From contig NZ_LMLW01000011.1 in assembly GCF_001422045.1 (NCBI RefSeq), positions 278,557 through 342,556 on the forward strand: a DNA stretch of 64,000 nt, read 5' to 3'. Below, piece after piece: positions 57,362 to 64,000 of this stretch. Each line of letters opens with the position of its first letter. Within the stretch, counting starts at the first letter, position 1. Position numbers and translations under genes: made by a program. The notes below the pieces were generated by a model, which saw only the letters and a list, made by a program, of their open reading frames with translations, was not told where the DNA came from and searched no databases. This DNA comes from Sphingomonas sp. Leaf242 (GTDB lineage: Bacteria > Pseudomonadota > Alphaproteobacteria > Sphingomonadales > Sphingomonadaceae).

Positions 57362-58513
57362 TCAGCCTCTGTCCGGGATCAGTCCACCCCCTGCCCCTAG
57401 GGTCATCGCGTCCTCTCCGACCAGACCGAAATGCTCGAGCCCCAGCGTCATGAGCGTCAGCGTGCCGCGCAGATCGGCTTCGTCGAGGTCGCGGGTTATG
57501 AACACGATCCGGCTGCGACGATCCTCGCTCGGCCACGCGTCGAGCCTGACCGGCGGGTGGAAGATGTGCTGGACGCCGTGGATGACCATCGGCCGATCGA
57601 CGCCCTCGACGTTGACGATGCCCTTCACACGCAGGATGTCGGCGCCCTTGAACATCGTCAGGATGCCCAGCCAGCGCTCGAACGCCAAGGCTGGAATGGG
57701 GTCGTCGAAGGTCAGGCAGACCGAGTGGATCCGGTCGCCGTGGCGATCGACGTCGTGATGATGGTGCCCGTGATGATGATGCCCCTGATGGTGGTCGTGA
57801 TGGTCGTGGACCGGGCTCGTATAGGCTTCGGCGTTCAGCCAGCGGCGGACGTCGTGGCTCTTGGTCGTCGGATCGTAGAGCCCGGCCTCGAACAGCAGGT
57901 CGGGATCGACCGCGCCATCGATCGCCACCGTGATCGGCGCGGCGGGGTTGAGCGCGTGCAGCCGCGCTTCCAGCGCAGCACGCGCGTCCGCACCGACCAG
58001 ATCGGTCTTGGTCAGCAGCAGCCGGTCGGCGACCGCCGCCTGTTTGACCGATTCCTCCTGCGCATCGAGTGTCGCCATCCCGGTCGCGGCGTCGACGGTG
58101 GTGATGACCCCGTCCAGCCGGTACAGCGTTTGCAGGCGCTCGTCGGTCATCAGCGTGTGCAGAATCGGCGCTGGGTCGGCGAGACCGGTCGTCTCGATCA
58201 CCACCCGGTCGAACCAGCACTTGCCGTCGCGCGCGAACCGCCACGGCGCCTCGCGCAGCGTCCGCAACAGGTCGCCGCGGATGGTGCAGCACAGGCAGCC
58301 GCCCATCATCTCGACGACCATGTCGTCCTGGCTGCGGACGATCAGGTCATGGTCGAGCCCGATCGAGCCGAATTCGTTGATGATGACGAGCGCGCGCGCC
58401 ATCCGCGGATCGCGCACCAGCCGATTGAGCACGGTCGTCTTGCCGCTGCCGAGAAAGCCGGTGAGGACGGAGACCGGGATCAGCGCACCGGGTCCGGTGA
58501 CCAGGCCGGTCAT
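57362..58513 (-). CDS. COG0523/CobW-family GTPase with His-rich loop
   Basis: 383 residues. Walker A GFLGSGKTT (19-27), the metal-binding CxCC motif GGCLCC (Cys73, 75, 76), and NKxD-like TKTD at about 169. Residues 236-257 are a His-rich loop (12 His in HDHHDHHQGHHHHGHHHH). CobW C-terminal domain at the end. COG0523 proteins move zinc, cobalt or other metals into target enzymes, mostly under metal shortage. ATGA overlap with the NiCoT gene. Confidence 0.92.
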   Translation of the reverse strand: MTGLVTGPGALIPVSVLTGFLGSGKTTVLNRLVRDPRMARALVIINEFGSIGLDHDLIVRSQDDMVVEMMGGCLCCTIRGDLLRTLREAPWRFARDGKCWFDRVVIETTGLADPAPILHTLMTDERLQTLYRLDGVITTVDAATGMATLDAQEESVKQAAVADRLLLTKTDLVGADARAALEARLHALNPAAPITVAIDGAVDPDLLFEAGLYDPTTKSHDVRRWLNAEAYTSPVHDHHDHHQGHHHHGHHHHDVDRHGDRIHSVCLTFDDPIPALAFERWLGILTMFKGADILRVKGIVNVEGVDRPMVIHGVQHIFHPPVRLDAWPSEDRRSRIVFITRDLDEADLRGTLTLMTLGLEHFGLVGEDAMTLGAGGGLIPDRG

Positions 58514-59346
58514 GCCGCGCCTTCCAGAGCGGGACGACTGGCCTTGCGGGCGATCCAGGCACCGCGGGCGAGCAGCACCGCGACGATGGTGGCCGCGCCG
58601 ACGCCGATCGCGGTGAAGGTCTGATCGTCGAGGTCGAGCGCGAAGCCTGCGGCCTCCGACGCCGCGAACAGGGCCATGCCGTAGGACAGGCCGACGATCA
58701 GCCAGCCGACCGCGCGCCGATACCGGATGACCGATCCGCCTGCACCGCGCCCCGCCCGCCGGCTCGATCGCAGCAACCGGCTGACGATCTGGCTGTCCAG
58801 CGTATCGGCGAGCACCATGCCGATCGTGAAGGCCAGCGCGATACCGGCGGCGGCGGCGGGCCCGCCCCGCGTCGTTGCTGCCGCGCCCCAGGCGGCCGCC
58901 TGGGTCGCGGTGTCGAACACCAGCCCGAACACGACGCCGATCGCGACGACCGCCGCCGGGTGCGTGCTCGACCGCAGCGACCGCGGCACCAGCCCCGCGC
59001 GCCACCCGACCGGCGCGTACGCGCGGTGTCGCAGCAGCGCGACGAGATTGAGCGTGCCGACGAGGATCAGCAACGCGATCACCATCGTATCGACCAGCGT
59101 CGCGGTCCAGCGCGGCACGACGATCCAGTGCGCGAACAGCGACACCCCGATCGCCACGACCGCCACCGCGAGACTGTGGCCCAGCGCGAACAGCGTACCG
59201 GTCCAGGGCGACAATCGAGGCCGCTCCTCGACCATGCGGAAGACGATATTGTCGATCACCGCGACGTGATCGGGATCAAGCCCGTGGCGCAGGCCGAGCA
59301 CGAACATCAGGCCCAGCGTGGGCAGTGCGAACGAGGGATCTGTCAT
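58510..59346 (-). CDS. NiCoT-family (HoxN/NixA-like) metal permease
   Basis: 278 residues, about 7-8 helices. The signature RHGLDPDHVAVID lies in the first third; GLVFDTATQ matches the second conserved motif (normally LGFDTATE). NiCoT permeases import Ni2+ or Co2+; in this operon zinc or cobalt is possible. The replacement of Glu by Gln in the second motif may alter selectivity. ATGA overlap with the DUF1289 gene. Confidence 0.88.
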   Translation of the reverse strand: MTDPSFALPTLGLMFVLGLRHGLDPDHVAVIDNIVFRMVEERPRLSPWTGTLFALGHSLAVAVVAIGVSLFAHWIVVPRWTATLVDTMVIALLILVGTLNLVALLRHRAYAPVGWRAGLVPRSLRSSTHPAAVVAIGVVFGLVFDTATQAAAWGAAATTRGGPAAAAGIALAFTIGMVLADTLDSQIVSRLLRSSRRAGRGAGGSVIRYRRAVGWLIVGLSYGMALFAASEAAGFALDLDDQTFTAIGVGAATIVAVLLARGAWIARKASRPALEGAA

Positions 59347-59564
59347 GCGATATCTTCCGAATTAGGGTCGGGCGCCAGTTCCGAGGCGACGATGCCGCGC
59401 GCGGCCAGCTTGGCGAGGCGGCGGGGCAGCTCGGCCTGGATCCCCAGCAGGGCCGGTCGCGCCGCCTTGCGCCAGCCGCGGCATTCGACCTGCGTGCGCC
59501 CGCAGGCGACGCACCAGCCGGTCCGCCCATCGAAGCGGCAGATATCGACGCACGGGCTCTTCAT
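59343..59564 (-). CDS. DUF1289 small Cys-rich protein
   Basis: 73 residues. Four cysteines at 5, 9, 18 and 21 in the pattern SPCVDIC...GWCVACGRT, followed by a Trp; this is the DUF1289 layout and could bind zinc or an iron-sulfur cluster. Cytoplasmic. Linked to both neighbours by ATGA overlaps, so it is translated with the operon. Function unknown. Confidence 0.85.
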   Translation of the reverse strand: MKSPCVDICRFDGRTGWCVACGRTQVECRGWRKAARPALLGIQAELPRRLAKLAARGIVASELAPDPNSEDIA

Positions 59565-60589
59565 GCGCGCGCGGCCATGTCGAGGATGCCGATCCGGCCG
59601 TCCTCGTCGCCCCAGCCGAGCCGGGTGCCAGCGTCGTTCCAGCTCAGCGCGGTAATGGCGGCGCCTTCTTCATCGACCAGCAGCGGACGATCGTCGCCGG
59701 TCTGCGTGAGGACGACGACGCCATCGTCATATCCGACCGCAAGCAGGTCGCTACGGGGATGGAAGGCGACGCGCGTGACGATCGCGCCCCGCCGCTCGGC
59801 CAGCAGCAACGGCGGCTTGTCCATCGGGCCGCTCTTGCCATCGAACGACCATAGGACGGCGCACGCATCGCCGCTGGTCGCCAGCCATTTGCCGCGGCGA
59901 TCCCACGAGAAGCTGCGCGTCTTGGCGACGTAGCCCGACATCCGCATGTCGCGCAGATCGGGAAGCCGCCAACCGTGCAGTCCGGTCTCCTGCAACGCGG
60001 TGACGACATAGCGGCCGTCCGCGCTCATCGTGCAGGCGAGGTGCGAGCCGATCCAATCGAGCGCGACGCGGCCGCTGCTGGCATTCGCGGCATAGAACAG
60101 GCTGACGCCGCCATAATGCGCGACGGCGAGCCGCTTGCCTTTACCTTCGAGTGCGAGGCCGCCGATCGTCGAACCGATAGCGTAGCGGTGCGAGGGTTCG
60201 GTGGCGCCGGGCGTCCAGACGACCGCTTCGCGACCGACGCCGGCGACGATCAGGCCCGACGCGGGACTCGCCACCAGATGCTCGACCCAGCGTCGGTCGA
60301 AGCAACCCAACTCCAGAAAATCGCCATCCCCCGTCACGCGGCATACCCGGCCATCGTCGCCGCCGGTGACGATCGAGCGGCCATCGGGATGACGGCACGC
60401 CGCCAGGATCGCGCCGCCGTGCACCGGATGCGCGGCGACCTCGCCCGCGTCGGTCATGTGCCGCACGCTGCCGTCGCCGAGCGTCAGCAACGCGTCGTCC
60501 CCGAGCCACAGGATCGCGGTCGGCTCCGCGCCAACCTCGACACGGCGGCCATGGCTTTGCACCAGCGTTTCACGCATCGCGTCGATCAT
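59561..60589 (-). CDS. WD40-repeat protein
   Basis: 342 residues, no signal peptide. Repeating units such as CRHPDGRSIVTGGDDGRV, SFSWDRRGKWLATSGD and AFHPRSDLLAVGYDDG give a seven-bladed propeller. WD40 genes next to COG0523 genes are seen in other alphaproteobacteria, linked to zinc homeostasis; the role is unknown, perhaps a docking platform. ATG overlaps the stop of the first COG0523 gene (ATGA). Confidence 0.85.
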   Translation of the reverse strand: MIDAMRETLVQSHGRRVEVGAEPTAILWLGDDALLTLGDGSVRHMTDAGEVAAHPVHGGAILAACRHPDGRSIVTGGDDGRVCRVTGDGDFLELGCFDRRWVEHLVASPASGLIVAGVGREAVVWTPGATEPSHRYAIGSTIGGLALEGKGKRLAVAHYGGVSLFYAANASSGRVALDWIGSHLACTMSADGRYVVTALQETGLHGWRLPDLRDMRMSGYVAKTRSFSWDRRGKWLATSGDACAVLWSFDGKSGPMDKPPLLLAERRGAIVTRVAFHPRSDLLAVGYDDGVVVLTQTGDDRPLLVDEEGAAITALSWNDAGTRLGWGDEDGRIGILDMAARA

Positions 60590-61560
60590 CGGTTGGCAGG
60601 AACCGCGGAGGCCTCGAACCCGGCGCGCAAGGCGACCGGATCGAGATTGCGGCCGATGAACACCATCCGGCTGGTGCGGACCTCGTCCGGCTTCCAGTCG
60701 CGCTGATGATTGCCGTCGAGCAGCATGTGGACGCCCTGCACGACATAGCGCTGGTCCTCGTCGGGGAACGACAGCACGCCCTTCAGCCGCAGGATGTCCT
60801 GCCCCTGGACCGCGGTCAGGTTGCGCAACCACGGCATGAACAGCTCGGGCCGGATCGCCGTCGCCGAACTCAGCGATACCGAGGTGATCGAATCGTCATG
60901 CTCGTGATCGTCCTCGGACAGGAAATCGGGTTCGATCTCGAGGATGCGGTCGAGGTCGAAGGCGCCGCGCTCCAGCACCTCCTCGAGCGGTACGACGCAG
61001 TTCTGGGTCTCGTGCAACCGCGCCTGGCCGTTGATCGTGCGGACGCGCTGGCGCACCACCTCCAGCTCCTGCGCGGTCACCAGATCGGTCTTGTTGAGCA
61101 GGATCACGTCGGCAAACGCGATCTGCTCCTCGGCCTCATGGCTGTCCTCCAGCCGGGCGAGGACATGGCGCGCATCGACCACGGTCACGATCGCATCGAG
61201 GCTCGCCCGGGCGCGCACGTCGTCGTCCATGAAGAAGGTCTGCGCGACGGGCGCGGGATCGGCGAGGCCGGTGGTCTCGATGATGATCGCGTCGAAGCCG
61301 TCCTTGCGCTTCATCAGCCCCTCGATGATGCGGATCAGGTCGCCGCGAACGGTGCAGCAGATGCACCCGTTGTTCATCTCGAACACCTCTTCGTCGGCAT
61401 CGACGATCAGGTCGTTGTCGATGCCGATCTCGCCGAATTCGTTGACGATGACCGCATATTTGCGGCCATGATTCTCGCTGAGGATGCGGTTCAGGAGCGT
61501 CGTCTTGCCCGCCCCCAGATAGCCGGTGAGAACGGTAACGGGGATGGTCTGTGATGACAC
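60586..61560 (-). CDS. COG0523/CobW-family GTPase, first gene of the metal operon
   Basis: 324 residues from a GTG start at 61560 (AGGA upstream). Walker A GYLGAGKTT (13-21), CxCC motif GCICC (Cys66, 68, 69), LNKTD and a CobW C-terminal domain. Compared with its operon paralogue it has only a short acidic/His patch (SEDDHEHDD) instead of the long His loop. Placement first, beside a palindrome, fits a Zur-type metal-scarcity gene. Confidence 0.9.
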   Translation of the reverse strand: MSSQTIPVTVLTGYLGAGKTTLLNRILSENHGRKYAVIVNEFGEIGIDNDLIVDADEEVFEMNNGCICCTVRGDLIRIIEGLMKRKDGFDAIIIETTGLADPAPVAQTFFMDDDVRARASLDAIVTVVDARHVLARLEDSHEAEEQIAFADVILLNKTDLVTAQELEVVRQRVRTINGQARLHETQNCVVPLEEVLERGAFDLDRILEIEPDFLSEDDHEHDDSITSVSLSSATAIRPELFMPWLRNLTAVQGQDILRLKGVLSFPDEDQRYVVQGVHMLLDGNHQRDWKPDEVRTSRMVFIGRNLDPVALRAGFEASAVPANR

Positions 61561-61576
61561 TGAGAGAGTCCTATGC

Positions 61577-61590
61577 GATGATATAGCATC
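61577..61590 (-). promoter_or_regulatory. Palindrome at the start of the metal operon (candidate Zur-type operator)
   Basis: GATGATATAGCATC: arms GATG/CATC with a symmetrical TATA core (GATGNTATANCATC). It lies 16 nt before the GTG of the first gene. A possible promoter upstream on the minus strand (TTGCCG, 17 nt, TATAGG) would put the palindrome over the transcription start. An AT-rich palindrome there is what a Fur-family repressor such as Zur would use. Confidence 0.5.
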
Positions 61591-62629
61591 TCCTATATGG
61601 CCTATTTTCGAACGCGGCAACGGTGGTGAAGGTGTTCCCCCTGCGGTAGCGCAACAACTGGAGCAGCCCGGTTCACCGTAATGCGATGAATTTTCGCGGT
61701 CACGATATGAGCGGGTGCAGGATGAGTGGCCTCATAAAGCAGCGACGAGCTGTCTCACCGCGGACGACCAAGTCAGACTATCGCGAGTTCCTTGGTGACC
61801 GAAAGGCCGAAGCTGCCGGAGCCCCCGGTGAGCCGGCAGGCGATGGCAAGGACCAAGCCGCACAATGACATCCGCTGTCCTCGACGCATAGGCGGTTATG
61901 GCTCAGTTCGGGATGAACCTAGTGCAGACAACCGCGGCTCGCACAGATCGAATGCGATTGCCGGCTGACGACAGGGGTCGAAGTGGCCAGTCTGAGCGGC
62001 CGAGCCATACGCCTATGCATTATCTGTTCATGCAGGCTTCGGACGTCATTATCAGGTTTCCGGTTTCTATATTACCGGCTCTTTTGACCGGGTTTTAGTG
62101 TACCAATTGAAATGCCGTTTCGGAATATACCCGACGAGGCGCGGCAGTGCCGCCTCCCGTGTCACCATCAGTGCGTGGCGAATTGTCCAGAGGCATATTG
62201 AGTTCCAGTAACGCATAGAGCTCCAACAGGTATCGGTCGATAGTATCAGCGACCGACAGGAACCTCACCATCATCGCTGATACCGCATCAACGTGTCGGC
62301 AAAAGCACGCTCCAAATATCTCGCCAGCGTGCAGCGCCGCGCGTGATCTCGACTTTGTATCGGAGGCTACAATCCCTGGTTCCCTTCGTGCTGGTTTCAA
62401 CGCGAATGACGCCAAATTATGGTTTGCAGTCCAATGCGCGCGTAATCGCTGCCGCAGGTTCCGTGTGCGTCCGAGGTGGTGAACCGAACCGCTACTGTCG
62501 ATCAGCGAATAAGTCCCGGGCGCTCCCGAATGCCTGCGGCGTCAAGAGACGCATTTAGTTACGTCGGACGGAATGAGGCATAGGAACCCCAATGATCCTA
62601 AAATCAATGCAAAACAATGGCTTGCGCGT
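61591..62629. other. Long region without a convincing gene, AT-richer
   Basis: About 1 kb with no coding region I can support. Base composition is visibly lower in GC than the rest. One short frame on the minus strand (about 62095-62274, starting MMVRFLSVADTIDRYLLELY) could be a small helical protein but lacks a clear ribosome site. The first ~60 nt hold the promoter of the metal operon. Confidence 0.6.
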
Positions 62630-62654
62630 GGGGGGGGGGGGGGGGGGGGGGGGG
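62630..62654 (+). repeat. Run of 25 G
   Basis: An uninterrupted 25-base G homopolymer in a non-coding stretch, 95 bp past the end of the broken AlpA gene. Runs this long are rare and unstable. It may be a true slippery tract, or a sequencing/assembly artefact. Confidence 0.85.
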
Positions 62655-62748
62655 TCCGCCGAGTGCATAAACCCATCCCACTAATTTATAGTAGTAATTT
62701 TCAGGCCTATAATCACAGATACCCCTACGATACCCCCTATGCACCGCG

Positions 62749-63018
62749 TCATGGCCGTACTCCGGCGGGAGAGCGATCAGTAAGCCAAGCCTCAACTTCG
62801 GCAGCAACCCACCCAACGCAATTGGCGCTCAGCCGCTTCGCGGCGGGAAACTCGAGTGATTACATTTTGCGGTAGATGGTAGCGCGACTCAGCCCCGTGC
62901 GCTGTTTGACGGCGGGCAGCCGAAGGATGACCGTCGCGGACCGCGAAGCGTCCAAGCCGGCGAATGATGTTGAAGGCTGCAGATCTGTATAAAAACTGCT
63001 AGAAGCACTGTTAGCCAT
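62749..63018 (-). pseudogene. AlpA-type DNA-binding regulator interrupted by one in-frame stop
   Basis: Translation from ATG 63018 (AGAGGA upstream) gives 52 residues ending LPAVKQRTGLSRATIYRKM, then TAA at 62860-62862. Read on in the same frame: SLEFPAAKRLSANCVGWV, AAEVEAWLTDR and a TGA at 62749. The two parts together form a complete AlpA-like MerR-type helix-turn-helix protein of 88 residues plus the stop. The stop replaces one residue in the turn after the first helices. AlpA proteins regulate integration/excision of prophages and islands, so this marks a mobile element remnant. Confidence 0.8.
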
Positions 63019-63086
63019 TGGGTTTCCTCTCGGGTTTTCCGTGGTGAGGGCTGACAGGCGTGTTTCGACCACCCTGTCAGCCCGGT

Positions 63087-63815
63087 TCATTGATCAGTTA
63101 AGCTAAACCAAGCCCGGTTCACGATCTCTTTGATATCGAGGCATATATAGCTAGCCCGCCCTTCAACATCCTCCCCAGACGGATCGTCCTCCAATATGAA
63201 CTCGATCGATCCGTTCGCGCTTGCACTTACAAACCACTTTGGCACATCGTGCAGAAAAATGTCTCGACTCATAAGATCTGCGTAAGCAGTCAGAAGCCGG
63301 GCAGCATCAATGCTAAACCATTTCATCATTTTTACGTGGCGTGGACCTGGAGTGCCTTCTTTCTCTCCATGATCATCATCACGCGCTAGTGCTGAACCAA
63401 TGCTCATTATGCCCGGAACATCCTCACCCCTTGCGGCGAGCTCTTTTCCTATGAGCAGATTCTTACAGCACATAAAGTCAAGCGGTGTAAAATCGGGGTG
63501 GAGGCGACCTAAATTCACCGCGTCCCACAGTCGCGATGAAAGATTACGCAGTCCCATCGTATTCATGCCATAACGACTTAGTTCAGCAAGAATTGCAGCG
63601 ATGTGGACAGCCTCGTACCCGAAGCGACGATGGTTGCCGCGTCCTTGCTTCTGAAGCACCATAACCACGCTATTGGAGGACACATCCAACAAAGAAAGGT
63701 TTTTTCTTTTTATCTCGCTGCCATTTCGCCTCGATCGACAAAGATTCCACGCAAGCAGGGCGTCCGCCGCCTTGCCCTGAACCATGGCAAAGGCACACCC
63801 GTTTTGCGGAGGCAT
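63087..63815 (-). CDS. Hypothetical protein with a possible MerR-like N-terminal domain
   Basis: 242 residues, not recognised. Residues ~33-85 (EIKRKNLSLLDVSSNSVVMV then RGNHRRFGYEAVHIAAILAEL) resemble a MerR/winged-helix motif with an R-R-F/Y turn. The rest is mixed and ends in an acidic stretch (EFILEDDPSGEDVEG). Codon use is less GC-biased than in the rest of the window. The start is uncertain; MVQGKAAD (residue 11) or later methionines are possible. It lies 68 nt upstream of the AlpA pseudogene on the same strand, suggesting common origin in an island. Confidence 0.55.
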   Translation of the reverse strand: MPPQNGCAFAMVQGKAADALLAWNLCRSRRNGSEIKRKNLSLLDVSSNSVVMVLQKQGRGNHRRFGYEAVHIAAILAELSRYGMNTMGLRNLSSRLWDAVNLGRLHPDFTPLDFMCCKNLLIGKELAARGEDVPGIMSIGSALARDDDHGEKEGTPGPRHVKMMKWFSIDAARLLTAYADLMSRDIFLHDVPKWFVSASANGSIEFILEDDPSGEDVEGRASYICLDIKEIVNRAWFSLTDQ

Positions 63816-64000
63816 AGGCAGTGCCGTCGCGAATGGCCAAGACTGGGCGCAAGCGGAACGGCCGAGTAGGGGAGGAAAGCGGACTGGCTGCTTTAGGGGC
63901 GGGGGCGAGCGTAAGCTGCCATTGCGCTATGCTGCTGCCTCTACCCAGCGCCTGAACACCCCGACGGCGGCGGACAAGTCCAGCGGTCCGCAAGAAACGT
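63816..64000. other. Right edge, nothing recognised
   Basis: 185 bp with no supported gene. A minus-strand frame crosses it but shows no family resemblance and overlaps the hypothetical gene. Confidence 0.5.

Noticed and set aside
62573..62875. Plus-strand frame with a poly-Gly stretch from the G run
   Set aside because: The rest has no coding character and it is antisense to the AlpA gene, whose protein motif is clear on the other strand.

Overview
The window looks like a chromosomal segment of a Sphingomonas-type alphaproteobacterium. It is GC-rich and densely coded. It carries PrsK/PrsR genes of an XrtA/PEP-CTERM system, two TonB-dependent receptors, a serC gene with a two-hairpin leader of the alphaproteobacterial serC type, a DUF885 enzyme, and several families of about 85-105 bp palindromic intergenic repeats. 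I found no rRNA, tRNA or CRISPR array. The last ~2.4 kb differs in base composition and gene content and looks like the edge of an acquired island.

Layout. (1) 1-10.5 kb, housekeeping: serC followed by serA (cut by the window edge), an extensin-like lipoprotein, a LOG-family hydrolase, a membrane-anchored cytochrome c, prephenate dehydratase, a PepSY/response regulator/histidine kinase operon, an ABC-F ATPase and a DUF815 ATPase. (2) 10.5-18.5 kb, exopolysaccharide: a minus-strand operon of sugar transferase, PrsK, PrsR and a TPR protein, with a divergent mannose-1-phosphate guanylyltransferase. (3) 18.5-24.4 kb: a possible 54-residue NepR-like anti-sigma factor, a Tat-exported DUF885 protein, a sialidase-fold protein and a GH3 beta-glucosidase. 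(4) 24.4-39.5 kb: 5-oxoprolinase, a cysteine-synthase-like PLP enzyme, an M3 peptidase, L-serine ammonia-lyase, an alpha/beta hydrolase, a CitMHS citrate symporter, an OprP/O-type porin and an orphan periplasmic binding protein all lie on one strand. They are divergent from a TctD/TctE-like two-component pair. Together they suggest uptake of organic acids and breakdown of glutathione-derived amino acids to pyruvate and glutamate.

(5) 39.5-52.2 kb: two paralogous ~1000-residue secreted proteins, each with two pectate-lyase-3/GH55-like beta-helix modules and a C-terminal propeller-like module, flank a gluconate cassette (GntP-type permease, FadR-type regulator, gluconokinase) and a free-standing LuxR DNA-binding domain. 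A TonB receptor follows. I read this as a carbohydrate-to-gluconate utilisation locus. (6) 52.5-53.6 kb: an unusual soluble chemoreceptor with the signalling tip at its N terminus. (7) 53.7-61.6 kb: a seven-gene operon whose first five genes are chained by ATGA overlaps (COG0523 GTPase, WD40 protein, DUF1289 protein, NiCoT-type permease, second COG0523 GTPase with a His-rich loop, TonB receptor, PepSY membrane protein). A palindrome lies at its start; I infer a zinc/cobalt scarcity response. (8) 61.6-64 kb: no convincing gene for over 1 kb, a run of 25 G, an AlpA-type regulator broken by one in-frame stop, and an unrecognised protein with a possible MerR-like N terminus.
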